The notes beneath the pieces are model-generated. The model had not been told where the DNA came from, ran no database searches, and was given only the letters and a program-made list of their open reading frames with translations. A DNA stretch of 64,000 nucleotides from Spirochaetota bacterium (GTDB lineage: Bacteria; Spirochaetota; UBA4802; UBA5368). This document shows, in pieces, positions 17,359 through 25,656 of this stretch. Position numbers and translations under genes: made by a program. Within the stretch, counting starts at the first letter, position 1. The number at the start of each line of letters is the position of its first letter. The stretch spans positions 161,684-225,683 of the forward strand of contig DATIKU010000014.1 in the NCBI GenBank assembly GCA_035477215.1, written 5' to 3'.

Positions 17359-18486
17359 GTGAAAGAGCAAAAACAGAGACTGGGCGCCCTGCGGGGGCTG
17401 TTCTTCGCGGGCCTTCTTTCCTCAATTCTTGTAATGCCGGGCGCCTGCGAGGCCAGGGAACAGAAAGACATGATCCTTGTCCTCGATACATCGATGAGCA
17501 TGATCGGCAGCGGCGGCCGGAACATAATGGCGGGAGTGAAGGAAGGCCTGGACAAGTTCATCGATCAGCTCGAGGCGGGTGACAGCTTCACCTTCATCAC
17601 CTTCGATACGGAAGTAAAGCTCTATCCGATTGTCTACATCCATGACAAAAACGACAAGGAAATCTTAAAGAAGTATGTCTCGGTGATTGAGGCGAAAGGG
17701 GCCTGGACCTACACGCAGGAGATGATTAGGAACGTATTCAAGACGGCTCAGAGCCTCGAAGAAAAGGAGAAGGGCAGACAGAGGGTTATCGTGGTCCTGA
17801 CCGACGCGCTTGATGATCCTCCTCCCGGGCGGCGTCACGAACGCTTCGATATCAAGAAAATTGCCAAGCAGTACAATAACAAGGACTGGTTTATTTTCCT
17901 CGTAAATCTCGGGGATATCAAAACCGGCAGGATGATTGAAAAAGCCCAAAAGGACATAAAAGACAACATTTCACCGTACACCAGGGTCGTCGACGCGACC
18001 GATGCTCCGGGCAAGGTCATCGAGAAGCAGCTGATGCGGGATGTCCGCGACATGTCCGCCGAGCGGCGCGAGAATGAAAAGACCTTCCTCTCGAGTCCCT
18101 GGTTTCTCGGCGCCCTGGCGCTTCTGGTCGCGCTGGTTGTGCTGATTCTGGTGCGCCGTTACCTGGGGCTCCGGGTGAGCGGCGTGCTGGATTACTGGAA
18201 CAACACCATCCTCGATCCGTATATCAACACGATCAATCTCTCGCGGCAGGAGGGCCGGAAAATAAGCATCGGCCGCGGAAGCGGCCTTACGGTAAACATC
18301 AGGGACATCGAGATTGCGGAGCCGTTCAGGGTCGTCGCGCGCCGCGACAAGGGCGTGATAAAATGTGCGCTCCAGTGGGGAAACAGTTATACCATAGAGT
18401 TCCAGAACGGGGTGCAGGGTGAATACCTGAAAGACGGGGACGTATTCAAGGTGGCGAACTATACGTTTAAGTACAGTATCGATTGA
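17359..18486 (+). CDS. vWA-domain membrane protein
   Basis: A 375-residue protein from a GTG start with TAAGGAGCGG upstream. A signal peptide or anchor (about 10-30) is followed by a von Willebrand A domain: MIDAS motif DTSMS at 43-47, then IVVLTDALDD. A transmembrane segment (LGALALLVALVVLILV, about 250-265) precedes a C-terminal beta-rich domain of some 100 residues with GRKISIGRGSGLTVNIRD, resembling a small FHA-like fold by eye. The layout puts the vWA domain outside the inner membrane and the C-terminal domain in the cytoplasm. vWA domains bind partners through a metal ion. The call is good; the partner is unknown. Confidence 0.82.
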   Translation: MKEQKQRLGALRGLFFAGLLSSILVMPGACEAREQKDMILVLDTSMSMIGSGGRNIMAGVKEGLDKFIDQLEAGDSFTFITFDTEVKLYPIVYIHDKNDKEILKKYVSVIEAKGAWTYTQEMIRNVFKTAQSLEEKEKGRQRVIVVLTDALDDPPPGRRHERFDIKKIAKQYNNKDWFIFLVNLGDIKTGRMIEKAQKDIKDNISPYTRVVDATDAPGKVIEKQLMRDVRDMSAERRENEKTFLSSPWFLGALALLVALVVLILVRRYLGLRVSGVLDYWNNTILDPYINTINLSRQEGRKISIGRGSGLTVNIRDIEIAEPFRVVARRDKGVIKCALQWGNSYTIEFQNGVQGEYLKDGDVFKVANYTFKYSID

Positions 18487-18507
18487 CGGATGGAGAAGGG
18501 CTGTATT

Positions 18508-18571
18508 TTAATAAAAAATTTTATTTTAATTTAAAATAAAGCCTTGACATCGCATGAAGCGCTGATACACT
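18508..18571 (+). promoter_or_regulatory. Strong promoter with UP-like element for cfpA
   Basis: TTGACA (18544-18549), 16-bp spacer, TACACT (18566-18571). Immediately upstream is a run of about 35 nearly pure A/T bases (18508-18541), as in UP elements that contact the RNA polymerase alpha subunit. The A/T stretch also holds a near-perfect inverted repeat and could end the vWA transcript. An RNA starting near 18578 has a leader of about 118 bases before cfpA. Confidence 0.65.
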
Positions 18572-18695
18572 CACGGCGGCTTTCCGTAGTGAAACGAGAA
18601 TCCCCCCGGGTGAAGAGCGTGTTATTATATAAGTGTTTTTAATTCGAGCGGGGGCGGTTTAACTAAGTCCGCAGCAGAAAAAAGGAGGTTTTTAC

Positions 18696-20654
18696 ATGTC
18701 GATAACTCAATTACCCAAGAGCCCGAATAAATTTCATCCTACCGAGCCGAGCGCGGTCGGGTCGCGGAATTCGATCGCTCAGGAAGGGCGCGATAAGATC
18801 GCGGAATCGAAGCTTGTCATTGATGAAACATCGGACAAGGTATTAAATACCATCATGAACAAACTTCCCGAAGAGGTTCTCTCGAGGCTTGACGTGATGG
18901 GCGGGCTGAAAGAGAAAATATACAACTACGTCAACCAGGCGTACGTCAACATGGCCAACCGCTACACGGTCACCATGGAAGACGAATTTTTAAAGAAGGT
19001 TCGCGACTTCGTCGACAAGGAAGAGGCCAAGGGACTGGCCCGTTATACTTCCCGCGAGATGATCGAGCTTCTCGACAAGATCGGGGGCGCCGACAAGTTC
19101 AACACCGGCGAAATCGAGAAGTCGATGGTCAATATGTACGGGCACCTTCAGGGCCATATCCAGCGCGGCATGAACGACCTCGAAAATGAGACCAACGCCA
19201 TACTGAGACAGAAGACCGACGTCGGTGCCTTTGTCCGCGGTGAAAACGCCTATGCAATTATCAAGTGCATCTTCAAGGACAATCAGCTTCGGCCCAAGTT
19301 CGTTTACGACGTCAAACTGTCGATCAACATCCTCGACAGCGAGCTGGTGAGCCCGATCTACCACTACCAGGTAACCGTCGAGTCTCTCCTTAAAGACGCC
19401 ATCCAGAAGCACATCCAGGACCTCATCGACAAGCAGGTACAGCAGCTTACCGAGGAGCTGGTCGACCAGGGCAAGAGCGAACTGTCGGGCTCGGAGATAA
19501 TGTTCGAAAAGATCAAGAGGATCGACAGCTATACCGACGACGACAAGGAAGACGAGAAGTCCCGCCGGTACACCATTCTCGCCAAAAGGTTCCTGGACAA
19601 GATCGAAGGCCTCCGCGCCGAGATCGACATCGAGGAGTACGATCCGCTGAACATCCGAGAGAACATCAAGCATATCATTGACTCCGAAAATATCCGTAAC
19701 CGCGGCTACAACACCGCGATCAACGCACTTACCTCGATCCTCGACACCTCGAAGCTCGGCTATCAAGTGTGCGACAACATGAAGAACGCCCGCATATGCC
19801 AGATCAGGGAATACGAGGAGATGGACAGGACGATCCTTCCCGACGAGCGCTATGCCATCAGGCTGGCCTACTACGACCAGAACCAGTTGCGCGAAGAGAA
19901 GCGCGAGTTCGACCGCCAGATGGAAGGCTTCACGAAGGAGATTCTGCGCGCATGGGACGTTGTGCATGCCCATTATGAGTCCAAGAAGCGCTTCCGTTCG
20001 CTGAAGGATTTCGACGATCTCTGCAGCCGCCTCATGAGCAAGGAGTGGAGACGCGGAAAGAAGGAAGAAGAGGCCGATCCCAACAGCGTTCTCTGGAACG
20101 AGCTCGGCGAGCTATACAACGAAGGCAGCTTCGTCGAGAAGAACAACAGGACCTACGAGGACAGGATACTCAACCTCAAGGGCAAGTTGAAATACCTCAG
20201 AGAGATTTTACAGAACATGCATGGCTACCAGAACCCGATCGAGCGCGTAATCCTCGACGAGCGCCTGAGCTTCCTTGACAGGAAATTCAATGAATTCACC
20301 TACAAGATCAACCCGCACCACATTCAGCCGGGGCTCATCCTCGACGTCGACGTTACGACGATCAAGAGGAAGCAGTACATGCTCAAGGGTATGGCGAATG
20401 TTCTGAACGAGTTCCTGTACGGTATCTCGAAGGGATTCGCCGACGCGGCATTCGCCCAGTTCAAGAGAAGGAGGTCGACCGTTCGTTCGGACATCTCGCA
20501 GTCTTTCGGCGAAGAAGAGATCAAGGAAGATATTTTCGAGACCGCTTATAAAACGGCCGCCGACGCTGCTGAAGTCGCGGAAGTGAAGGGATCCATAAAC
20601 CTTTCGCCCCGTCTAAAGCCGAAAGGCAAGGCTTCCGGTCTGAAAGAACTGTAA
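18696..20654 (+). CDS. cfpA: Cytoplasmic filament protein A
   Basis: A 652-residue protein matching spirochaete CfpA as I know it: a disordered N-terminus with SAVGSRNSIAQEGRDKI near 19-35, ETSDKVLNTIMNKLPEEVL, then GADKFNTGEIEKSMVNMYG and RQKTDVGAFVRGENAYAI. CfpA forms the cytoplasmic filament ribbon under the inner membrane of treponemes and other spirochaetes and is needed for normal cell division and motility. The protein is mainly helical and coiled-coil with no signal or membrane segment. A very strong AAAGGAGG precedes the ATG, and promoter and terminator flank it, in line with an abundant structural protein. Confidence 0.93.
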   Translation: MSITQLPKSPNKFHPTEPSAVGSRNSIAQEGRDKIAESKLVIDETSDKVLNTIMNKLPEEVLSRLDVMGGLKEKIYNYVNQAYVNMANRYTVTMEDEFLKKVRDFVDKEEAKGLARYTSREMIELLDKIGGADKFNTGEIEKSMVNMYGHLQGHIQRGMNDLENETNAILRQKTDVGAFVRGENAYAIIKCIFKDNQLRPKFVYDVKLSINILDSELVSPIYHYQVTVESLLKDAIQKHIQDLIDKQVQQLTEELVDQGKSELSGSEIMFEKIKRIDSYTDDDKEDEKSRRYTILAKRFLDKIEGLRAEIDIEEYDPLNIRENIKHIIDSENIRNRGYNTAINALTSILDTSKLGYQVCDNMKNARICQIREYEEMDRTILPDERYAIRLAYYDQNQLREEKREFDRQMEGFTKEILRAWDVVHAHYESKKRFRSLKDFDDLCSRLMSKEWRRGKKEEEADPNSVLWNELGELYNEGSFVEKNNRTYEDRILNLKGKLKYLREILQNMHGYQNPIERVILDERLSFLDRKFNEFTYKINPHHIQPGLILDVDVTTIKRKQYMLKGMANVLNEFLYGISKGFADAAFAQFKRRRSTVRSDISQSFGEEEIKEDIFETAYKTAADAAEVAEVKGSINLSPRLKPKGKASGLKEL

Positions 20655-20681
20655 AAATCGGTAACAGCGCAATTTAAAAAA

Positions 20682-20708
20682 GGGTGCCCGAAAGGGTGCC
20701 CTTTTTTT
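20682..20708 (+). terminator. Rho-independent terminator after cfpA
   Basis: GGGTGCCC (20682-20689) and GGGTGCCC (20694-20701) pair through two tandem G-U wobbles around a GAAA tetraloop, with seven T residues after. Because of the wobbles the stem is a direct repeat in DNA. It lies 28 bases after the cfpA stop. Confidence 0.85.
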
Positions 20709-20762
20709 CTTTATTTAAGGGGAAAAGTTGGGTTTAGGCGTGGGGATATTATTTGCTGACAG

Positions 20763-20791
20763 TTGACAAAATGCTTGCAATTATTTTAAAA
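20763..20791 (+). promoter_or_regulatory. Candidate promoter of the 303-residue gene
   Basis: TTGACA (20763-20768), 17-bp spacer, TTAAAA (20786-20791). The perfect -35 and position, about 100 bases before the gene and after the cfpA terminator, support it; the -10 is moderate. A second TTGCAA at 20775 could serve with a downstream AT-rich -10. Confidence 0.45.
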
Positions 20792-20896
20792 CCGCGGACA
20801 ATATACACTGCATGGTTCGGTGTGTCCGGATGATGCTGCGGCCCGGCATATAACGGTTTGCTGCGGGGAAAAAATTTGTCACAAGGAGTCTGACCC

Positions 20897-21808
20897 ATGG
20901 AAAGCGCTTTTTATTCGCTTGCGACCAAGAGCAATTTCAACAAGGCACTGAACCACTTCTTCAAGGTCAATGAGATCGTCGATTACCTCGATTCAAAAAG
21001 AAATCTCGCCGATGTCATAAACGCCGATCTCGACCAGAACGAGATCATGATAGACCAGATTCTTCCGATCGTCGGGGCGGTGATCCGCGATAAGTACCGG
21101 TATTCATACGATTCATACAATGTTCACGAAAAGGTAACCGACTTCGCGAAGCTGGCCGGGGAGACCGCCAAGTGGACGGCGCTGGACATACTGATCGTTT
21201 ACTACACCCCGGCGGGGGAGATATCGCTTGTTAATCCCAAGAATATGGCCCACTGGGACAGGGTTCGCGAACTGGCAAAAGACCAGGCGATGGTCATATA
21301 CGCGCGCCATCTGAAAGAGGAAAAAGACTCCAAGATCGAGCACGAGGCGATCGCGGCCATTGAGGAGATGATCGCCGGCAAGGACGTATTCATCAACAAG
21401 GACTTCATCGACCAGACGGTCGCGCCCAAGGCGGCCCCGCCAAGGCCGGTGGTGCAGGCGGCAGCGGCGGCCGGACAGAGAAGGATGACTCCCAAGTATT
21501 CCGTCCAGGTGACCAACGAGCTTTTCCATAATGGAAACGTGGAGGCCTGGAAACGAATCATCGAAAGCTATAAGGTCGCTCATCCGGACATCGAAGTAAG
21601 GATATTTTATGAGAACGAGCTTATCAATGATATCAATACCCTTTTTAAATGGGGCAAAGTGAAGACGGGCGGTTTGATTTTCTTCCAGGCTTCGGGCGAG
21701 AATATCCGTAACGTTTCCAAGCTGCAGAAGTACCTCTTCGAGGGTGCAAGCCCCCGTTTCGAACAGTTCCTCAAGCTTGGCGTCGGCAAAGTTCTCAAGC
21801 TTTTCTAA
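20897..21808 (+). CDS. Unknown protein between cfpA and the PPDK-like gene
   Basis: A 303-residue protein of unknown function. The first 180 residues are mostly helical (FNKALNHFFKVNEIVDYLDS). A Pro/Ala linker (about 177-195, PKAAPPRPVVQAAAAAGQR) separates a 100-residue C-terminal domain starting near YSVQVTNELFHNGNVEAW. It has no signal or membrane segment. From memory, Treponema pallidum has a hypothetical gene (TP0747) between cfpA (TP0748) and ppdK (TP0746), so this is likely the counterpart; I could not align them. An AAGGAG ribosome-binding site precedes the ATG. The next gene starts 55 bases on. Confidence 0.75.
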   Translation: MESAFYSLATKSNFNKALNHFFKVNEIVDYLDSKRNLADVINADLDQNEIMIDQILPIVGAVIRDKYRYSYDSYNVHEKVTDFAKLAGETAKWTALDILIVYYTPAGEISLVNPKNMAHWDRVRELAKDQAMVIYARHLKEEKDSKIEHEAIAAIEEMIAGKDVFINKDFIDQTVAPKAAPPRPVVQAAAAAGQRRMTPKYSVQVTNELFHNGNVEAWKRIIESYKVAHPDIEVRIFYENELINDINTLFKWGKVKTGGLIFFQASGENIRNVSKLQKYLFEGASPRFEQFLKLGVGKVLKLF

Positions 21809-21863
21809 CGTAACGCAGACTGAAAAAAGAAACGGAAAAGCAATAAAAAGGGAGAATTGAACA

Positions 21864-24455
21864 ATGGAAAACATAGTTTATTTCAGCAAGGACCTCAAAG
21901 AGCTTGATGAGAAAGTTAAAAAAAGACTCGGTATTCGGGGACGGCGCGCGGTTGAGCTTGCGATGATGGGCCTCCCGATAGCTCCCGGCTTTATTATAGA
22001 TTCGGAGCTTACAAGGAAGCTGCCACAGGTAAATTTGAAGGAGTTTTTAAAGACTCATATAGACCACCTCGAAAAAGAAACCAAAAAGGGATTCGGCGAT
22101 GCGAAAAGGCCGCTCCTTCTCAAGGTGGTTTTAAGCTCGGATTTCAATGTGCCGTATTTCCCCTCGATACACAACATAGGGCTCAACGACAAGACGGTGA
22201 CCGGCTTCGGACAGTTTACCGGATTGGATTTCGCATACGGTGAATACAGGTTTTTACTGAGGAGCGTGGGGACAAAAATATACAGCCTGGAGGCCGCGGA
22301 CTTCGACAAGATGGACGCGAAGGGCGCGAAGCAGAAGGCCGAAGACATAAAGAAGGCCGTGGATAATTTTAAGAAGTACCTTGGTGACAAATACAGCGAA
22401 GACGTGTACGACCAGCTCGGTCTTATACTGAAAGGGGCGGCTTCCAGGTATTGCGACTCCGAGATCGATGTGGACGATTCACTCTCCATCATGGTGCAGG
22501 CGATGGTCTACGGCAACTTCGGCAACAATTCCTATTCGGGGAATTACTATACGAGGAATATCATTACGGGTGACCCGCTTATCCAGGGTAGCTTTCTCCA
22601 GAACGCCTTCGACATCGACAAGAGCAAGTCGAAGGATATTGCAAAGATCGATAAAAAGTATTTCGACAAGTTCTCAGACATAGCCAAGAAAGTGGAGGAG
22701 AAGTTCAAGGAGATCCGGGAGATCAAGTTCACCATCGAGGAAGGCGATTTCTGGCTGGTTGAGCAAAGGGACGTTGACGAAAAATCGACCCAGGCGCACA
22801 TCAAAACGCTGCTCGATCTATGCAAGCGGAAAAGCGTGACCGAAGAATACGTGGTCGGCAATATCAAGCCGGCCCAGCTTAACGAGCTTCTGCACCCCGT
22901 TATCGATCCAAGGACGATCGGCGGCGTCAAGACCATCAAGGGCGGGATTTCCGGATCGCCCGGGGCGGCGATCGGCCGGGTGTTCTTCTCGACGCCGAAG
23001 CTGCTTGAGGAATATAAAAAAGCGATCATGCACGGGGGCGACACCAACCTGATTCTGGTGATGCCCTCAAGTTACGCGGAGGATGTCAAGGCGATCGAGG
23101 TCGCGAAGGGCGTTATGACCACGGAGGGCGGGTTCTCTTCACACGCCCCGGTGGTCGCTCGCAGTTTGGGAAAGGTCGCCATGGTTCAGCCGGACATGAG
23201 GATTCGCGGCACTACTTTCACACTGGCCGGCAAGACGGTAAAGGAAGGGGACTACGTTTCGATCAACGTTCCCTATTACGAACCGCCGACGATATATCTG
23301 GGGAAGGTCGGCCTCATCGAACCGAACGTAAAGGAAAACGGGCTCATCGACTTTCTTAAAATCGTGGAAAAGTTTATTGATGATTTCGATGTTCGCGCCA
23401 ACGCCGATCAGGGGCGCGACGCCAAGCTCGCCCGCGAGTTCAACGCCGTTGGTATCGGCCTGTGCAGGACCGAGCACATGTTCTTTAACGAGAAGCGCAT
23501 CATGAGGTTCCGGGAGATGATCCTCGCCGAGTCCGAGGATGAGCGCAGGAAAACCCTGGATGCGTTGAAGCCCATGCAGCGCTCGGACTTCTACGACCTC
23601 TTCAAGACGATGGTCGGGTTCCCGGTAACCATTCGCCTGCTCGACGCGCCTTTACATGAATTCCTGCCGCGTACGGACGCGAGTATGAAGGAGTTTATAC
23701 GGCACATGCAGGGCCGGGGAAAGGCCCCCAAGCCCGCCGAAATAATGGCGCGCTGCGAGGAGCTCTCGGAGATGAACCCGATGCTCGGGCATCGCGGGTG
23801 CCGGGTCGCGATCACTTATCCGGAAATCTACGAAATGCAGTGCCGCGCGATCTTCGAGGCGGCCTGCATGCTGAGAAAAGAGGGCATAAAAATCAAACCC
23901 GAAATCATGATTCCGATTGTCATGACCGAGCACGAGCTGAAGTTCATCAAAAACGGCAAGAAAATCGAAGGAAAGGTCGTCAAGGGTATACGGGACATAA
24001 AGGACGAAGTGGTCATGGAGTATGGCGTCGAGGACCTCGACTACAGCGTTGGGACCATGATAGAGCTTCCCGCGGCGGCCCTCGGCGCGGGCGCTATCGC
24101 GCAGCATGCGGAGTTCTTCAGCTTCGGCACGAACGACCTTACCCAGACAACGTACGGACTCTCTCGCGACGACATCAACTCGTTCTTCCCGAGCTACTCG
24201 CTCTACGACCTCATCCGCAACAATCCTTTCCAGGTGCTGGGCGAGCAGGTAAAGGAGCTCATCGAAGTCGCCGCGCTCCGCGGGCGGCTCACCCGCCCGG
24301 ACATCAAGATGGGACTGTGCGGCGAGCACGGAGCGGACCCGGAGAATATCGAGTTCTGCATCAATGTGGGACTGAACTACGTTTCGTGTAATCCGTATTC
24401 AATCCCGCTCGCAAAGCTCGCGGTTGCACAGTACAACCTGCGGGAAGAAGAATAG
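21864..24455 (+). CDS. ppdK: Pyruvate phosphate dikinase-like enzyme with altered nucleotide-binding domain
   Basis: An 863-residue protein, close to the usual PPDK length. The phosphohistidine domain (GGFSSHAPVVARS, His427) and the PEP/pyruvate barrel (IGLCRTEHMFF, VTIRLLDAPLHEFLP, FFSFGTNDLTQ, catalytic Cys819 in GLCGEHGADP) are intact. The N-terminal ATP-grasp part is not: the usual GGKGANL loop reads RGRRAVEL, the VRSG stretch before GLND reads LLLKVVLSSDFN, and the acidic DIEFTIE reads EIKFTIE. PPDK converts pyruvate, ATP and phosphate to PEP, AMP and PPi or the reverse. ATP use here is doubtful; PEP/pyruvate phosphotransfer to His looks possible. The GGGAGAAT ribosome-binding site is fair. 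Confidence 0.85.
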   Translation: MENIVYFSKDLKELDEKVKKRLGIRGRRAVELAMMGLPIAPGFIIDSELTRKLPQVNLKEFLKTHIDHLEKETKKGFGDAKRPLLLKVVLSSDFNVPYFPSIHNIGLNDKTVTGFGQFTGLDFAYGEYRFLLRSVGTKIYSLEAADFDKMDAKGAKQKAEDIKKAVDNFKKYLGDKYSEDVYDQLGLILKGAASRYCDSEIDVDDSLSIMVQAMVYGNFGNNSYSGNYYTRNIITGDPLIQGSFLQNAFDIDKSKSKDIAKIDKKYFDKFSDIAKKVEEKFKEIREIKFTIEEGDFWLVEQRDVDEKSTQAHIKTLLDLCKRKSVTEEYVVGNIKPAQLNELLHPVIDPRTIGGVKTIKGGISGSPGAAIGRVFFSTPKLLEEYKKAIMHGGDTNLILVMPSSYAEDVKAIEVAKGVMTTEGGFSSHAPVVARSLGKVAMVQPDMRIRGTTFTLAGKTVKEGDYVSINVPYYEPPTIYLGKVGLIEPNVKENGLIDFLKIVEKFIDDFDVRANADQGRDAKLAREFNAVGIGLCRTEHMFFNEKRIMRFREMILAESEDERRKTLDALKPMQRSDFYDLFKTMVGFPVTIRLLDAPLHEFLPRTDASMKEFIRHMQGRGKAPKPAEIMARCEELSEMNPMLGHRGCRVAITYPEIYEMQCRAIFEAACMLRKEGIKIKPEIMIPIVMTEHELKFIKNGKKIEGKVVKGIRDIKDEVVMEYGVEDLDYSVGTMIELPAAALGAGAIAQHAEFFSFGTNDLTQTTYGLSRDDINSFFPSYSLYDLIRNNPFQVLGEQVKELIEVAALRGRLTRPDIKMGLCGEHGADPENIEFCINVGLNYVSCNPYSIPLAKLAVAQYNLREEE

Positions 24456-24484
24456 CCAAAACGGCGAAGTTTCGGTGAAACCGA

Positions 24485-24515
24485 GGAGAGGGACGGGAGT
24501 CTCTCTCCTTTTTTC
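24485..24515 (+). terminator. Rho-independent terminator after the PPDK-like gene
   Basis: GGAGAGGGAC pairs with GTCTCTCTCC across a GGGA loop (one G-U pair), followed by six T residues. It lies 30 bases after the stop. Confidence 0.85.
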
Positions 24516-24534
24516 TTGTCGAGTTACGCATCGG

Positions 24535-25461
24535 TCAGAGGTACTGTACCGAGGCAAAGGAGCGGCGTATTCCCCGGGAGTAACGGAAAGCGGGATATCC
24601 GAGTATCATCGCCAGCGACACGCTGTTTTTGTCCGGTATTCCCCACTTTCTCTTCAGACGTTTTTCGCGGTTGATTGCGAACGACACGGTGCCGATCATG
24701 CAGCTTCCCAGCCCAATCGCTTCCGCGGCGGTCATCGCATACGTGCATGCGATGCTTCCGTCCACGGGGTCGGCATAGGGCGATTGATGGAACAGCAATA
24801 CGCACGGGGCGTGGTAGAAGAGGTAGTCCGTAGTATCAGACCGCGCCTCTGTTATGGCGCGTAAGGCCGGGATGACAAATCCTTCCATCATTTCAGCGTC
24901 GGTCTTTTTCATGAAGGGAACCGCGAGGGTCTTTATTACCGGGTTGTCGAAAATGAGCCACTTTTTAAATATACCGCAAATGTCCCCGGCGAGTTCCCAG
25001 ACGCGTTCCGTCGACATCACCGCGACAACCCCGACGTCCGATGGCGGCAGGCCCATGGGCGCGGTCGAAGCGACCGAAATAATTTTTTCGATCGATGCTT
25101 TTTCGACGGGGCGATCGCTGAACTCGCGCACGCTTCTGCGCGAGGCCAGCAGATTATACAGGGCGCCAAGGGAGGCGCGTTCATTCTTTTTCGGCAGGGG
25201 AAATGAGTATTCAGGGTCGACGCCGCGTCCGGTGACCGAAATGGCGCTGCGCGGGCAGACGAGCATGCACTGCGCACAGCCTATACAGCCCAGGCCGTTG
25301 TCGGGAAATATTTCGGGCCTTCCGTCCACGTCGAGAATGGTGAACGACTTGCATACCCTTGCGCACAGGCCGCATGAAGTGCAACGGCAGTAGTCTATCG
25401 AGGGACGGGCCGGTTCGTCACCGAAGCCCGTTTTGATCGTTTTCCCCGGCCTGTCTTTCAT
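24535..25461 (-). CDS. Ferredoxin-nitroreductase fusion protein
   Basis: A 308-residue protein, ATG at 25461 with GGAG 8 bases upstream; in-frame codons further upstream (to 25623) lack a ribosome-binding site. Two 4Fe-4S motifs come first: CRCTSCGLCARVCK and CIGCAQCMLVCP. An FMN nitroreductase domain follows, with LLASRRSVREFSDRPVEK near 115-132. The known family transfers electrons from its clusters to FMN and reduces nitro- or quinone-like compounds; the real substrate is unknown. It is divergent from the thiolase gene (about 195 bases between starts). Confidence 0.9.
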   Translation of the reverse strand: MKDRPGKTIKTGFGDEPARPSIDYCRCTSCGLCARVCKSFTILDVDGRPEIFPDNGLGCIGCAQCMLVCPRSAISVTGRGVDPEYSFPLPKKNERASLGALYNLLASRRSVREFSDRPVEKASIEKIISVASTAPMGLPPSDVGVVAVMSTERVWELAGDICGIFKKWLIFDNPVIKTLAVPFMKKTDAEMMEGFVIPALRAITEARSDTTDYLFYHAPCVLLFHQSPYADPVDGSIACTYAMTAAEAIGLGSCMIGTVSFAINREKRLKRKWGIPDKNSVSLAMILGYPAFRYSRGIRRSFASVQYL

Positions 25462-25656
25462 GATATATCTCCGGCGTTTTTGTAATCGGTTAAGGTTAAA
25501 AATATAAAGCATATAATTCAACCTATTAATGGCGTGTTTCCAGGTGCTGATGGAGACAGTGTCATGCAACATGTAATGGCGAATGTAATAATAATTAAAA
25601 TTGTCTTGATAATATTTGGCCACTTATTACCTTTTCCAAAAAAAGGAGATGGGTCT

